From the NCBI GenBank assembly GCA_964407285.1, contig CAYOVG010000369.1, forward strand, positions 1 through 6,762: a stretch of 6,762 nt of DNA, read 5' to 3'. Positions 6,461-6,762 of this stretch are shown piece by piece. This stretch comes from CAYOVG01 sp964407285. Its GTDB lineage: Bacteria; Desulfobacterota; Syntrophobacteria; Syntrophobacterales; Syntrophobacteraceae. The number at the start of each line of letters is the position of its first letter. Position 1 is the first letter of the stretch. The position numbers and the translations under genes were made by a program. The notes under the pieces were generated by a model. It did not search any database. It had not been told where the DNA came from and saw nothing but the letters and a program-made list of their open reading frames with translations.

Positions 6461-6762
6461 TCAGTTCGTGATCTTCACGTACACTTTTCCCTCACTCTGC
6501 TTGAAGGAAATGAGATCCGCCCTGCCGTCTCCATTGACGTCGCCCAGGCATGGCCGGTCTGTCGTGTCCGTGGGAAATCCGCTGGTAGCCAGGAAGTTGT
6601 CGGACATGCTGCTTCCCTGCGAGTAGACGACATAAACCTGGTTGTACGGGGGCGGCAGGAACGTGGCGAAATCATCTCTGCCGTCTCCATCCACGTCTCC
6701 GATTCCCACCCGTTCGTTGGGACTGATGGCGAACCAGTCGTTCCACTTGTCCGAGTTGTTCC
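6461..6762 (-). CDS. VCBS/FG-GAP repeat protein, C-terminal 99 residues (5' end beyond the window)
   Basis: The frame is open from the right edge to a TGA at 6463-6461. Two related units are visible, each with a calcium-loop-like D-x-[DN]-x-D-G motif: GDVDGDGRDDF and GDVNGDGRADLISF. Each is followed by a strand of the type VYVVYSQ or KVYVKITN. A W-N-D-W-F segment precedes the first unit, as in tryptophan-containing FG-GAP-like repeats. Such repeats form beta-propeller blades that bind calcium and are usually found in secreted or surface proteins. The chain ends right after the last unit, without a sorting domain or anchor. The N-terminus, any signal peptide, and any catalytic or adhesive domain lie outside the window, so no specific function can be given. 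The gene converges on the FAD oxidase, with 66 bp between the two stops. Confidence 0.85.
   Translation of the reverse strand, partial: NNSDKWNDWFAISPNERVGIGDVDGDGRDDFATFLPPPYNQVYVVYSQGSSMSDNFLATSGFPTDTTDRPCLGDVNGDGRADLISFKQSEGKVYVKITN

Overview
The window is GC-rich bacterial DNA, densely coding, with four recognisable gene families plus the tail of a fifth. It looks chromosomal: I see no transposase, integrase, phage gene, CRISPR array, tRNA or rRNA. A long multi-PAS membrane histidine kinase, an orphan CheD, a GlcD-type FAD oxidase and a 7-bp tandem repeat between genes are all compatible with an anaerobic or syntrophic member of the former Deltaproteobacteria (Desulfobacterota, Syntrophobacter-like). 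That placement is an inference from gene style and is weakly supported.

Left part (1-4434, all minus strand). Reading in the direction of transcription the order is cheD (4434 to 3868), a 243-bp spacer with two inverted repeats, a four-PAS sensor histidine kinase (3624 to 934), and pyruvate kinase (from 998, running off the left edge). The last two genes overlap by 65 bases, so they almost certainly share a transcript. CheD is a chemoreceptor glutamine deamidase, but no other chemotaxis gene is visible. The kinase has no receiver domain, so its response regulator must be encoded elsewhere.

Middle (4435-4993). This 559-bp divergent intergenic region separates cheD (minus) from the FAD oxidase (plus). 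It should hold the promoters of both. Its main visible feature is an array of about 13 copies of a 7-base unit (consensus GGGTTGC) at 4722-4810. It also has an AT-richer patch around 4600-4690 and small hairpins.

Right part (4994-6762). A complete 466-residue FAD-linked oxidase of the GlcD / D-lactate dehydrogenase type has a strong Shine-Dalgarno sequence. It is followed at once by a perfect 17-bp stem terminator. Converging on it from the right edge is the C-terminal end of a VCBS/FG-GAP repeat protein with two calcium-loop motifs.

There is a loose central-carbon theme (pyruvate kinase; an oxidase that would make a 2-oxoacid such as pyruvate or glyoxylate) beside a signalling theme (sensor kinase, CheD). 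Only kinase and pyruvate kinase are physically coupled. I found no convincing new multi-gene system. The observations most worth a second look are the overlapping kinase/pyruvate kinase pair with its proline-rich N-terminal extension, the heptamer array, and the isolated CheD with a charged C-terminal tail.
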